A stretch of DNA of 64,000 nt from Bidens hawaiensis (Eukaryota > Streptophyta > Magnoliopsida > Asterales > Asteraceae). The stretch is taken from assembly GCA_021521415.1 (NCBI GenBank), contig JAIQDT010009188.1, positions 36,757 through 100,756 on the forward strand. The letters are read 5' to 3'. A model generated the notes under the pieces. That model ran no database searches. It was not told where the DNA came from and was given only the letters and a program-made list of their open reading frames with translations. Below are positions 33,436 to 45,154 of this stretch, piece by piece (position 1 is the first letter of the stretch; the number at the start of each line of letters is the position of its first letter). Made by a program: the position numbers and the translations under genes.

Positions 33436-34462
33436 TGTTGGGTTGGATTTTTGATAAGGAAGATTGGAATCTTCTCAACCTCCTCAGAAAACAGTTAAGT
33501 ATGGACTTCGAGCAAGCCTAGATGATCGAGCATCGTTTTACTACTTCGAGTAAGGTCTTCAGAACCTTAAATGGTTGATTCTTCTAAGTGTCAAGGCTTC
33601 GAGCAAGCTACACTTCAACAAGCAAGAGTATTCTACGGTCGAGCATGGATTGCCAATCGAGCAAACAGCTTGATCATACAAGTTTTAACCAAGTGTTAAG
33701 AGCACAGGATGGTTGAGCACATGGGGACAAGCATGGATGCAATAAGAAGATGTCAAGTGATCAGAGCAAGGACTTCGAGCATAGTTCAGTTCCCCGAGCT
33801 AGATTTACATCCGAGCATGTTAAAGACTGGCTAATAAGTCTAAGGACAAGACTGAAGACATCAAGAAGAATGAGCTTGCTCGATGGACTAATTCGAGCAA
33901 AACAAGGATTGGTCAAGAGGAATGAAGCCTGCTAGAAGAGAATATCTTCAGGGAAGATATTCTAAGTAAAAGTGTGCTCGAGGACACACCGAGCATACCT
34001 AGAATAGGAAGTGTGCTCGAGCAAGATATTTATCTTGCTCAAGGACTCTACACTTGTATTTGTTTTGAGTTTCATTATGTAATGATTAGGAGTTGAATGT
34101 CAGGGTCTATAAATAGACGTCCTAGGTTTCCATTTAGGTCATGGATAACGGCGCAAGTAATACGAGAAACATGCTAAAAGAAAATTCTATTTGTTTCCAC
34201 GTATAGCTGCCGCCGTCAAGCACGAAACCCTAGACATTCCTTACACTGTCACATTGAATGATGCATTTATTATAGTGAATCTTTGTCTTTGAATGTGCTT
34301 TTATTGATTACTTGTTATCATTTCGTGTTTATTATTTTCACTCCTTCGTTCCCACTTGTTGGATATTCTGATTCCGCCGATATTCAATAGGCCTTTGGGT
34401 TATCGAGTCGATGTGCTCTTGTCAACCTTTTCTAAGGTTTCATCGGACTCACGGTCCTGACA
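33436..34462 (+). repeat. 3' LTR of 20-kb Copia
   Basis: Starts TGTTGGGTTGG and ends CGGTCCTGACA; it matches the 5' LTR with scattered substitutions and about 30 extra bases near 34040-34070 (GCTCAAGGACTCTACAC region). The TSD ATATG follows at 34463. Confidence 0.93.
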
Positions 34463-35573
34463 ATATGTGATATAAATATTTTTACTCTCACTTAATTACC
34501 CAACTAACTTAGAGGTTCAAAATATTTTCGTCTAATTTTCCCGATAATACAAACATATATTATTATATATAATACTTAATATCGAGTAGTTATTAATAAA
34601 TATCCATTTACTTGAAGATATAAATATAGATAAAATATAACAATAATAATAATATAATACTAATCTTAATTATAATAACAATTAATAATGTATCTAAACC
34701 CTAGATGAGTCCCAAATATTCAAACCGATTAAAATACAATAACGACGTTGAAACTGATAATATGTCATGAAATCTCAAATCGTTATTAATTCTTTTCCTC
34801 ATTTATTAATACTATCGTTAAACAATTAGGGCATCTTTGTTGACGTATCTCGAAGGCTTGAACGTGTTTATCCTCACTTTTTATAATTAGCTTATCCTCA
34901 TTAATCCACCTATAAGGTAAGTAATTCACATCCCCCTTTTTACCGTTTTACATTTTGGGGGAGTTAAGTGTTCACGAGTTAATCATTTTCTCACTTCAAT
35001 TCCACTATTTGCGTTATATGATATTGCTCAATTAGTTATACGTGGCAAATGTGACTGTGTATTTATTTTATGTTTTAGTGGTTGGTATCTCATCCTCATC
35101 CTCATTAGTATGATCATACGCTGTCGGAGTAGCTCGTTATCCATGGGATTCGAGTGAAAGGACAACTTTTATATATTGTTGTATTATTGTTATGCTATTG
35201 TAGTATTTCATATTTATTGCAAGGAATTTTCATTTTTAATATTATATGTATTCAAAAACCGTGATTACTTGCTCAACTTTATATTGACAAACTACGTATT
35301 TTCACGCATAGCGCTGGTAGCTATATTGGATGAAGCAAGACGTTTAAAGAGTAGATTCGACCTTAGGATGCATGATGATGAACTTATTTCAATTATTTTT
35401 AATTGTAACGTTTACATTTCTTTTAAAACAATGTTTGTGCTTTGCGTATTTAAGATTATATGAAATAAATAATTTAGATATTAACAAGTGTATTTACTTA
35501 GTGTCTTTTGAGCTATGATACAATTATGTCGCGCCCCGGCATAATCCGTCGTAGGTTGGGGTGTGACAAAACT

Positions 35574-36389
35574 AAGCATTGCAAATCTTCCGAAATGATT
35601 TTTATTGTTTATGGTTAAAAAAATAACTTTTAAGAATATATAAATTAATTACATTTTTTTCTTTCACTTTTATAAAATTTACATAGGATATATTTCACAC
35701 TTTATCGATCCCAAATCTGGTATAAACTCATTTTTTTATCCTCTCTTATTTGTTATTTCGTGAAGATATTCATTTTAGTTATACTTTTAAAAGTTATGAC
35801 AAATTGCTAGGACTTCTCGCGGGACTAAGTAGTTCGCTTAAGCAGTCTTCTAGTTACCGTCCTTCTTACTTCAAGTGAGTTTCATATCCCTTTTTTACAT
35901 TTATTTTATATTTTGGACTTCTCGTGGGACCAAGTAGTTCGCTTAAACAAATGTAACTTGTTTCTCCTAGTAATTCATCTTCGATCGGAAGAATGAGATG
36001 ATCATTATTGGTTATTTCATTATTTGTTATTACATTTACAATATGGTTAATTAATTTCATAAAAGACAAGCGAATTGTGAAAAATTTACATTATACATAT
36101 ACATAATCAAATATATGAAATCTCACCGACATTCTTGTTGACAAAATTATTATTATTATTATTAGTTTAAACATGATACACGTTGATACGATCGTGTGCA
36201 ATGAGCGAAGATAACTAGATTGGACCTGTAGGATTATTTGAATCGTTTCTTTATTGCTTTAATTCTTTGTATTGTTATTTATTTGAAAACAGTTGTGTAT
36301 TGTGATTATTTGAAATGAAATAAATATATTGTCACTTTAGTAGTGCTATGAGCTTGTGAACAATCTACGTACAACCTCGCCGTATAATT
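35574..36389 (-). repeat. Old inverted LTR remnant
   Basis: Part of this stretch (about 36200-36385) is, on the minus strand, related to the start of the Gypsy LTR that begins at 36390: the blocks CACAAGCTCATAGC, AAATGAAATAAATA and TTGTGTATTGTGATT pair with 36440-36520 read in reverse. It is a diverged copy lying head to head with the younger LTR. It also holds a local repeat, GGACTTCTCG.GGGAC.AAGT, at 35812 and 35918. Confidence 0.45.
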
Positions 36390-37807
36390 TGTAATACCCC
36401 GGCTTTAAGCGGAATACGCTGGGTGTAACGTACAGATAACTCATAAGCTCGTAACGCTATTAAAGCGACAATAATTATATTATTTCATTTCATTACATCA
36501 CAAATACACAATTTGGCATCAATCAAATAACAATACAATAAACTTTGAATTTCATTATGATATGTTCTATAACCCAGTTGTCCAACTAATCTAGTCTTCA
36601 ATCCTTAAACTTCAACCTGCAGCACGTTTAAAATAATATATTTTGTCTACAATATTGTTGGTGAGAGTTCATAAAGTTTTGCATATATATAATACGAAAA
36701 GTGTAAAATTCACAAGTCAAGATGTATCGACTCAATCATAAAGTAAAAGAAAAATAAATACATGATATTCCCGTTTCCTTGACACAAGTCAAATCTACTA
36801 AGGAACCCCGTTCGTCAAGCTACTTGGAGTATAGAGTATGATAATGATACCGCCATTATTTAACAAAAGTTAAGAAAAATGGACAGTGCAGGTACGTCCC
36901 ATCGGACCCTCCAACTTTGCGTTTGAGTATGTGTATGAGTATCTTCCACCAACAAAACAATAAGCAACTAGCACAAATCACATAATTTACAAGCAATATG
37001 ATACAATGCCAATACATACAAGACACGCTTGTGAATTTTAGTTTAAAACATGAAACATGAAATAAAAGTTTCGAACGTGCTACACCCCAAAACGTGTAAA
37101 AGTAAAAAGGGATTATGAAAACTTAAAGTTTCAAACGTGCTACACCTCGATATTGAAAATCAACTAGGAATAAGAAGCGAAAGCGCGTTAATGAAATCAA
37201 AGCAACTGAACTTCACGAACTATAATTGAAAACAAAACAAAAATCTAACTAACGGGATTGCATAGTTAATTTAATAACTTAGTTAAAAGGGATATTTATA
37301 TATTTTATGGATTTTATGGTATTATAATATTATATTTAAACTTTAACGGATTTAACGATTTATATTTTAGTATTATAACTAATATGATAGTTACGGATTT
37401 TTAAATGGTAGTTTTAACTTGAATTATAATGGTTAACGAAATCTAATAAAGTTATCTTTAATAGTTTAACGAATTGTTATTACCGATTTAAAAGCTAACG
37501 AAACTAATATTAAAGTTAACAAACTACATTATTTAAATATTATTGATATGAGAATTTAATTGTTTACGACGCACGGACTTTGACGAGAATTTATCTTGAG
37601 AACGATTAATTAAGCGAAAAAGAATTAAGTTTTTATTGCTTTAAACGAAATATAGAAATTGGGTTTTAGTTGAAATCATCAAGTTATATTTTATAAAAAA
37701 TTTATTTAGTTTAAATATAACTTTTTGAACTTATTTATTTTAATTTTTAAATTAATTAATTTGATTTATATTTAACAACAAAAGGTCTAAAAAAATTAAT
37801 CAAACAG

Positions 37808-37875
37808 AATGCCAAGACCCGGGTTCGAACCCGGATCCCTTGGCTCACACTAAGGCAGTCTAACCAGATGGAGCA
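37808..37875 (-). other. tRNA-like relic in Gypsy LTR
   Basis: On the minus strand, GCTCCATCTGGTTAGACTG resembles a D-arm/A-box, and GGATCCGGGTTCGAACCCGG forms a perfect T-arm with the B-box GGTTCGAACCC. The acceptor ends do not pair into a standard tRNA. Lies in the portion of the LTR that is absent from the 5' copy. Confidence 0.4.
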
Positions 37876-40317
37876 TAAGATTTTTGATTCTAGAATTGGA
37901 AACTAATTCATTTAAACAATATGCAAAGTTCATCATCTTTCTAAATCAAAACCCTAGACTTGAATTCAGTTAATCCGTTCATTACTTGATTAATTAGTGT
38001 TGGGGGTTTTGTTCTATGGTGAAAAATGAATCAAAAACAAGTAACAATCCGATCAATTATGGATTTTAGGATTTTAGTGTTGGGGGTTTAGTGTTGAATT
38101 CAGTTAACCTGTAATGGTTTAGGAAGTTTGTTTGATGAAATTGGAGCATTAATCATTTAAGGCGAACGGCGAGTGCCCGAAGTTGAAACTAATCTAATCA
38201 ATTGTGGATTTTAGGAAGTTTGTTTGATGAAATTGATGATATAGACGAGTATGGTTATGGATTAGGAACCTATTTATACTAGTAATTGGAGCGTTAATCA
38301 TTTAAGGCTCGTTAATTTAATTTAACATATAATCCTGGTGACATTCGTGACTAAACCGGATACACCTCAGTATTTACATGACGAATAAGCGATTTAACCG
38401 CATATCACGTATCGAACAAACGATTAACTAACGGGTCTGGTTATGACCCAGATATCTCAGGGGGGCATCTATAAGTGATATACGTTAAATATAAGCTAAT
38501 ATATTGATATTATGGCCTTAGTACGATAGCAAACCGGTTAAACGAAAACATGCTCATTTAACTACCCGCTATGAACTAAAACGCAAAAGATAGTTGCCAA
38601 ACAAGCATTGTATCATCCGTCAAGCCGAAAAGACCTACAAAACACTTATTTGGAATATTTTAAGCGATCTTATAAATATTTTCTATTTTTACAAAAAAAT
38701 GGTATGTTTTTCTAATTTAACAAGAAATTGGCCGAAAAACACTCATTTTCGCACTGTTTATCGTACCCGATATATTTTTCACGCCAAAAACCAAACCCAA
38801 AATAAATTTGAACTTAGGAATTCATGTTCGGGCATACAAAACGAGGCAAATGGGCCCAAAATGGGGCCCAAGGGGGGCCCTAACTTACGGCCCGCCAAAG
38901 ATGTCACACCCCAACCTAAGGCGAAAATGCCGGTGCATGATCCGATTGCTCACAGCTCGAAGTTACTATCATAAATATAAATGACAATATCTAATTAATT
39001 ATTTTGTTCAAATAACACACACAATAATCAAATACAATTATACAATTCAAATAAATAGATACAACAATTTAAATACAAGTTTGTCTTCTTTATAATCCTA
39101 AGGCCTTTCTAAATGTCCAAACTTCAATCTTCAATCAACCTGCATATACTTAGAAAATGGAGTTTGATCAACAACTCATGTTGAGTGAGATGATCACCAA
39201 TTTTGACACAACAAATAATATATATATGTATATAGATAATTGAGAAATGATAAGTGATAAATGCGCAAACCAATCTATGTCGTAATAATCAATCAAACCT
39301 TAACAAACCAAAATCAAGTTGTACTCGTGTGTCAATGAATCATTGCCAAGCGAATCGGGCTCCGGTTACTAAGACGGTCGTATAATCATACTGATGAGAA
39401 CCCTCTACAAGGGGATATGTTGGACCTCTCCGAAAGTTATCAAGTAAACAATGAAACATGTAGCAATTAGCAAATAGCATTCAATTAATATTCACACAAT
39501 AATTATGTTTGCGAATTTGAGTGTATATATATAGAATAGAAAATATGAGTAAGTACGCATATGTCCCCAAAACGTTTGAAAATAGTGTATAAAAAGGGGA
39601 ATGATAAAACTCACCTGGTCGAATAAGCCAAACGGGAATGTTTACAACAAGAACGATAATCACACTCCTCGAGAATTACCGACAAGAATCATTTAAATAA
39701 TGTTATAAGTGAACTATAAATGAGATAATACGTATAACGAATTTGGGATTTCGATATGATTTGAGTTATATTTATGGTTGGGTACGTTATGGATTGAACG
39801 ATTGATCTCTACTAATTATTATTATCGTTTAATTATAAAATCATTGTTTGTCACAAAAATCAGGTTTGCAAATAATTAGTTTAAATAAATATGAGTCGAG
39901 ATCTACTATAAAAATATACATTTAAATATATAATTATCTTAAAATTTATATCTTAGGATTTTTAACAACATTTAATGGGAAAAATAAAATTAACACTTTT
40001 AATACATTTATAATAATTTTGTTTTAAAAATAATACGTATATGTATATATATATATGTATGTATATATACATATATACACATATTTTTATATATTTATAA
40101 TAAATATAAGCAAATTGATAAAGATGTTTTTTAACAACGATAAGCCTCAATAATTTTGTCAGGTTTTAATAAAATAATAATAATGATTTATTATTAATAA
40201 TATATATATATATATACACGAAAATTTGTAACGAGATTATTTGACACGCCACGTTTAACTTTAGTTTGTCGGTGTAAAGACAAGTTTAAACAATGAAAGT
40301 AAAATAAAAACAACAAA

Positions 40318-40362
40318 AAGGGACTGCTGGGACTCGAACCCGCGACCTTGGACGACTCAATG
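40318..40362 (-). other. tRNA-like B-box relic in Gypsy LTR
   Basis: On the minus strand AAGGTCGCGGGTTCGAGTCCC is followed by AGCAGTCCC and TTTTTG, a tRNA 3'-half look-alike. A CA-rich inverted repeat (CACACCAGC...GCTGGTGTG) lies beside it at 40370-40405. Confidence 0.35.
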
Positions 40363-41107
40363 GTTTAACACACACACACACCAGCCATGCGTGCTGGTGT
40401 GTCAGTTGATTAATTGTTTGGAAACAGTTTTAGATATGCAGAAACCCTTAAGAACCATGTTTGATTAAGAAACCCTAATTCTCTAATCATTCAATCTGTT
40501 CATTAATGGCTTAAATTGGGTTAGGGCTTATAATTAGCGATGATTGACGATCAGTATACATAAATCAATTACCTTATACGATGATGGAACCACGGATATC
40601 GACCACCCAAGTCGCGGCGGCAAGATCAATATCGAACAGAATGGTTGTGGCCTGAATTAGGTAAATTAAGGTTAGGGCTATTGATCGTCGGTATACAAAG
40701 GAGATGCAGATGAGAGCAATTGCATTATAATCAATCCTAAGTTATATAATTGATTTTAAGGTCAAGTCGGTTCATTAAATTATCAATACGCTTACGGTTT
40801 TGATCTTGTTACCTAATTAACTATGACGATTAGGCCGCAAATCTTAAGATTAATCATAAACGTGATTCAATTCCTAGTTTAGATCGATAATTGTGGCTCA
40901 AGTAACCTAAACTGGGTCACGATTATGGTTAAACGGGTCATGGAATAACGGGTTTCAGATTTGGTTAATTGGGTTATAAAGATAATATATTATAATTTCA
41001 ATTTAGTCCCTGAAGAATTGTGGTGGAAACAAGTAAGGATTAAACTTTGTAGTTTGGGTTAAATATGTACATTTTCCAAAGTTTTATATATATTAAATAA
41101 ATATAAT

Positions 41108-41989
41108 TGAGAAAACGTTATAGGAACGTTTACGAGCCAGGAACTAGTCGCAAATCGATACGTTAACATGTGTTCATTCAATACGTTAATGGATGATTAC
41201 ATTAGGCCTGGTGAGAATCCGGCAGCATAACGTTACCTAAACATAAATAAGCACAGATCTCTATGCAATATCACTATGGAAGGCCTATTTATAGGCATGT
41301 CTCATTCGTTAGAACAGCAGTAACGAATGAGCCTTCTCATTCGTTAACAAGGTTAACGAATAAGGTCTTTCCATAGCCCATTTGTAGGTTCCCTGGACGG
41401 ATCGCACGAGATATCTCGATCAACTCAGGTGCGGAATCCCTGCGTAGATCGTTACGAGTATAGAACACGAATCACACGAACACACGAAACGAACACACGT
41501 TATATAATAACTCAAACACGTGATACGATATCACTATTACAGACTCTCGTCCTCATGTTACAATGAACTTGATAAACTACTGAAACGAACAACTAATTGG
41601 TACTTCACTAAGCCGTAAGCTAGGTATATAAATACACGACAACTTCGCCTGGCATGTTCAGGCGAAGTTGTCCATAACTTCGCTTGACTAACAAGTTCGC
41701 CTGTTAAGCGAACTTGTCAGTAACTTCGCTTAAACATACAAAACATAATTAAACATTACAGACTCGATTACAGACACTAGACTATGAACTACTAGCATTA
41801 TGCACCAACACCATTCGCTAAACAGGCTTAGCGAATGGGTATACCTTAACGAATAGCTTAGTCTTAACGAATGAGGAGGCCTCATTCGCTAAACATGCTT
41901 AGAAAATGAGCCTTTATACATTATGTGTAAAGATTAAACTACCCCTAGCCTATTCGAACAGCTGTGGACACCAAATCCATGCACTTACA
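41108..41989 (-). repeat. 3' LTR of small element
   Basis: TGAGAAAACGTTATAGG to GCACTTACA. Identical in layout to 43881-44339 except for the insertion at 41383-41810. Contains palindromes such as CATTCGCTAA..TTAGCGAATG. Confidence 0.85.
41383..41810. mobile_element. 428-bp solo LTR inside an LTR
   Basis: Starts TGTAGGTTCCCTGG and ends GCACCAACA, with TSD CCATT at 41378-41382 and 41811-41815. The uninterrupted copy at 44150-44165 shows the empty site (CCCATTCGC). It carries paired words ACAACTTCGCCTG / CAGGCGAAGTTGT and GTTCGCCTGTTAAGCGAAC able to form hairpins at 41638-41735. Confidence 0.85.
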
Positions 41990-42004
41990 GACTCCCCCTT
42001 TTCC
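41990..42004 (-). other. Polypurine tract of small element
   Basis: Minus strand GGAAAAGGGGGAGTC abuts the LTR start TGTAAGTGC. Similar GGGGGAG tracts recur internally near 42172, 42262 and 42975. Confidence 0.75.
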
Positions 42005-42015
42005 ATAGTTGTCGA

Positions 42016-42135
42016 ATGCTTTCCAATACTTTAGCATCCAATACTTTAGTCTTCAATACTTTAACGTCGAATACTTTAGCAACAAGTAATTTACCGACGA
42101 ATACGTTAAAGTTGAATACTTTAACTGTGAAAACC
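42016..42135. repeat. AATACTTTA tandem words
   Basis: Nine or so copies of AATACTTTA or close variants at a spacing of about 14-15 bp, each followed by .CGTCG/.GC-type spacers; on the minus strand the unit reads TAAAGTATTCGACG. The array lies just upstream of the 3' polypurine tract of the small element. Confidence 0.75.
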
Positions 42136-43184
42136 TTTAACTACATATCATCAGCCGTAATGCCAACCTCCCCCTTGGCTGATGATCTCGGGCTTGTGCA
42201 AGCAGACAAAATATAACTCTTTGTAAGCAAACCAACAACTTGTGGCTACTTGTAACAGATCTCCCCCTCAAATAAATATGATATGGGTCAATTTCACGAC
42301 TCAATCAGCAACAAGTCATCAGCTATCTGTCGCATTGGTAAAGTAAAAATGTCTTTACATTTAACCTCGTCACACATCTTCATGAACAACCCAATCATTC
42401 CACATCTTTCACATCAGTCTTCACTCTCTCGATAACGTTTATCCCAAAATATAATTCTTTGAAGCTCTTCGGCAACAATACGCTTGGATGCGCTAATGCT
42501 TTGGGCATATGATTCAGAGCTCCAACCTTCGTTAATCAATCCCGAACGATCATTTTATTCAATCAGATTAAAAGACTCATATATTCCTCAACCAAATCAA
42601 CCCGTTCAAGAATTGTCCCATTCAACAGAAGCAATCCGCCGAATACTCGTAGCCAACATTGTCAGGATCAAAGTCCCTCAGAAAGAAGTAATCGGACAGA
42701 CACTCATATCCCACATAGTCAGGTTTCAATCTTGAACAAATCAATCCATGATCGAAGAACAATTGAATTCTTGAACTCGGTCAAACGTAGCTTTGCAGTC
42801 ACAAATTACCACCCGAATTACAGTAATTTTTCAAGAAATACTTGCAAAAGTAGGAAGATACCAATCGAATAAACTCATTGAAAGTTTTATCTCCCCTTTT
42901 CTTGACAAATTAGGAAAGGTCTTGAACAATTCTTCGAAAATCTTCAATAAAATTCTCGATAACTTAATCGGTTACTCCCCCTCGGCCCCTCGATATGCGT
43001 GAAAAGTCGGTTAAAAAATATATCAGCAAATTTTGCTAGAAGAGTATTCTACACATTTAAAATATTCCCGAAAAATTTCGTTTAAGAAAATTTTCTGAAA
43101 ATACTCTTTTTTTTCTTTTTTTAAGATCCTCATACGTTACATGGTTATTCTCCTCTTTCGCTACAACAATAGCACATTCGTCTG

Positions 43185-43450
43185 AATTCAATCCACATTC
43201 GTTACATCTTCAACGAATAGTTCTCATTCGTTAATCCATTGACGAATGAACCTATAACGAATGCCAACATACATTATATCCCTCATTCGTGTGAATAGTA
43301 TACGAATAGGATCTCATTCGTTGTTCCCTCATTCGTAAGAACAGTGAACGAATGGTCTCCTTAACGAATGAAGCTCACATTCGTTAAACCTTGAAAGAAT
43401 GAGCTCATTCGTTCACACTCCGTTAACGAATGAGTTTAACGAATGGGTTT
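43185..43450. repeat. CATTCGTTAACGAATG hairpin array
   Basis: About twenty occurrences of CATTCGT or ACGAATG in 260 bp, alternating in direction so that neighbouring words can pair (for example CATTCGTTAATCC...GACGAATG and CTCATTCGTTCACACTCCGTTAACGAATGAG). The same words occur in the element's LTRs (41310-41360, 41810-41900, 44100-44260). Lies in the leader side of the minus-oriented element. Confidence 0.85.
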
Positions 43451-43880
43451 TTGGAGCGGTTACAGTAGCACCCTCGCCGGAAAATTCAGTTATCTTCAAT
43501 GGAAAAACGAGTTCTATGCCGGAAAACTCAAATCTCCATCTCATCTTCAAATTATCATCTCAGAACCTCAACGAGGACTCAAAAATACATTATAAACTTG
43601 ATGAAGTCATTAATTTCATTAGAAATACACTTAATCCATGTCTATTTTGATCTGCAACTTCCAAGCTTCATCCATGGTCATCAATGGCAGATTCATCAAT
43701 TGGCCATGATTAACCAACCAAACTATACACGAGAACTCGGAATTACATCAAGAACATGAATATATCATCAGATTCACTGATTATCCACTGATTCTTTTCC
43801 TAATCGGATTATATGTTAACCAAAACACGAAGAACACGAACTATTGCGTATCACGAGCAACTTCCGGCTCTAATACCAAT

Positions 43881-44339
43881 TGAGAAAATGTTGTAGGAAC
43901 GTTTACGAGCCAGGAACTAGTCGCAAATCGATACGTTAACATGTGTTCATTCAATACGTTAATGGATGATTACATTAGGCCTGGAGAGAATCTGGCAGCA
44001 TAACGTTACCTAAACGTAAATAAGCACAGATCTCTATGCAATATCACTATGGAAGGCCTATTTATAGGCATATCTCACTCGGTAGAACAGCAGTAATGAA
44101 TGAGCCTTCTCATTCATTAACAAGGTTAACGAATAAAGTCTTTCCATAGCCCATTCGCTAAACAGGTTTAGCGAATGGGTATACCTTAACGAATTACTTT
44201 AACGAATAGCTTAGTCTTAACGAATGAGGCCTCATTCGCTAAACATGCTTAGCGAATGAGCCTTTATACATTATGTGTAAAGACTAAACTACCCCTAGCC
44301 TATTTGAACAGCTGCGGACACCAAATCCATGCACTTACA
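43881..44339 (-). repeat. 5' LTR of small element
   Basis: 459 bp, TGAGAAAATG to GCACTTACA; the PBS (minus-strand TGGTATTAGAGCC) lies at 43866-43878. Confidence 0.85.
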
Positions 44340-44386
44340 ATAATAATCAAATATAAGTTCGTATGTGGAAAACCCGAGTTGTTACA

Positions 44387-45150
44387 GTCTCCCCTACTTT
44401 AGGGAATTTCGTCCCGAAATTAGTGAAAAACCACAACATAATCGTTTTGAAAACAGTTATACTTTTAACGAAAATTTCATAACATAGAACTTATAATAAC
44501 CGAAGCAACGCTTCAAAAGACAATCCGATAGGGCACTTATATATAGGATGTACCATCGGCGTATCCACCATTTCCTTATCATTTCATCCTTTGTACTGTT
44601 TCCCAAGTTACCTTAGGTTCCAAATCATGACACACAATCTTTACGTATTATGATTTCCATGCGAGGACTTGAATAATTACGTATGCATCCATAATTACTC
44701 TTATCGTCGGATGGTCCGCATAATCCATTCCATCATGTGGATTGCAAAACATTTTTAAAATAAAATTTTGAAAAGAAAACAATTATTTTTGATAATTCCT
44801 AAATATAATTTCTTATTATAATTTATAAATGTTTGAGTTGAATTAATAAAACCGTGAGATTTCGAAAACCTCTTTTGCTTTTAAAAGTAAAATTTTGAAA
44901 ATTGAAGAAAACAGATTTGGTGATTTAGATGTTATTAAGATAATCGACAACAAGGTAATGAGATAGAGATACAAGATCCTAATAGTTTAATTTTGATAAA
45001 GGAAACTTTATTCATGAAATGGAATACTTAAATAGTTCAAATTGAAATCATCAAATGTCGCGAATAATTAAAGAGTCGATACAATGCAATAATGAAAAGA
45101 TAAAATAACTTTAGATAGGAAAACAACAAAAATATTCAGAGTCTTCAAGC
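44387..45150 (-). other. 3' untranslated region of gag-only Gypsy
   Basis: Between the gag stop and the polypurine tract at 44387-44402 there is no coding sequence. The stretch 44520-44750 (TATAGGATGTACC, then GTATCCACCAT, then TTATCGTCGGAT) is shared with 51830-52040 in the outer Gypsy element, so both elements have the same short gag-to-PPT region. Confidence 0.65.
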
Positions 45151-45154
45151 ATCT

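Larger units (their letters stand above)
14392..34462 (+). mobile_element. 20-kb Ty1/Copia element with long accessory ORF
   Basis: Complete element with LTRs 14392-15394 and 33436-34462, TG...CA ends and TSD ATATG at 14387-14391 and 34463-34467. Without the nested solo LTR it is about 16.6 kb, large for Copia. Order: 5' LTR, PBS, leader, gag, PR, IN, RT, RNase H (pol ends about 25558), a 3-kb spacer, then a 4.6-kb second coding region and the 3' LTR. PR before IN before RT defines Copia. The size and the ORF downstream of pol fit the SIRE/Maximus (Sirevirus) lineage, which is known to carry extra ORFs there. All frames are broken, so it is not autonomous now. LTR pair differences and a roughly 30-bp indel near 34040-34070 indicate moderate age. 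Confidence 0.93.
13435..35568 (+). mobile_element. Solo LTR (about 2.06 kb) split by the Copia element
   Basis: Starts TGTAACATTTTGG at 13435 and ends GGTTGGGGTGTGACA at 35568. The 5-bp TSD AAACT is present on both sides (13430-13434 and 35569-35573). Removing the nested Copia with its TSD copy (14392-34467) leaves 2,058 bp without coding sequence. The TGTAAC.../...GGTGTGACA termini are of the kind seen on the other large Gypsy LTRs here (38902, 47083, 51048, 56771). It is therefore a solo LTR from unequal recombination, and the Copia inserted into it later. Confidence 0.75.
41108..44339 (-). mobile_element. Small non-coding LTR element
   Basis: TSD ATAAT at 41103-41107 and 44340-44344. The LTRs are 41108-41989 (enlarged by a 428-bp insertion) and 43881-44339. 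On the minus strand the PBS TGGTATTAGAGCC follows the right-hand (5') LTR, and the polypurine tract AAAAGGGGGAGTC precedes the left-hand (3') LTR, fixing the orientation. The internal 1.9 kb has no recognisable gag or pol, so it is a non-autonomous element (LARD/TRIM-like). Each LTR has TATAAATAGG on the minus strand inside a CCTATTTATAGG palindrome (41284 and 44058). Confidence 0.88.
38902..44386 (-). repeat. 3' LTR of gag-only Gypsy
   Basis: TGTCACACCCCAACC at 38902 to GAGTTGTTACA at 44386; about 2.25 kb after removing the nested 41108-44344 insertion. It contains the fuller version of the LTR: the 5' copy lacks the part equivalent to about 39324-40537. Confidence 0.8.

Noticed and set aside
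37808..37875. Functional tRNA gene
   Set aside because: The T-arm is perfect but acceptor and anticodon arms do not fold properly; treated as a SINE or tRNA relic.
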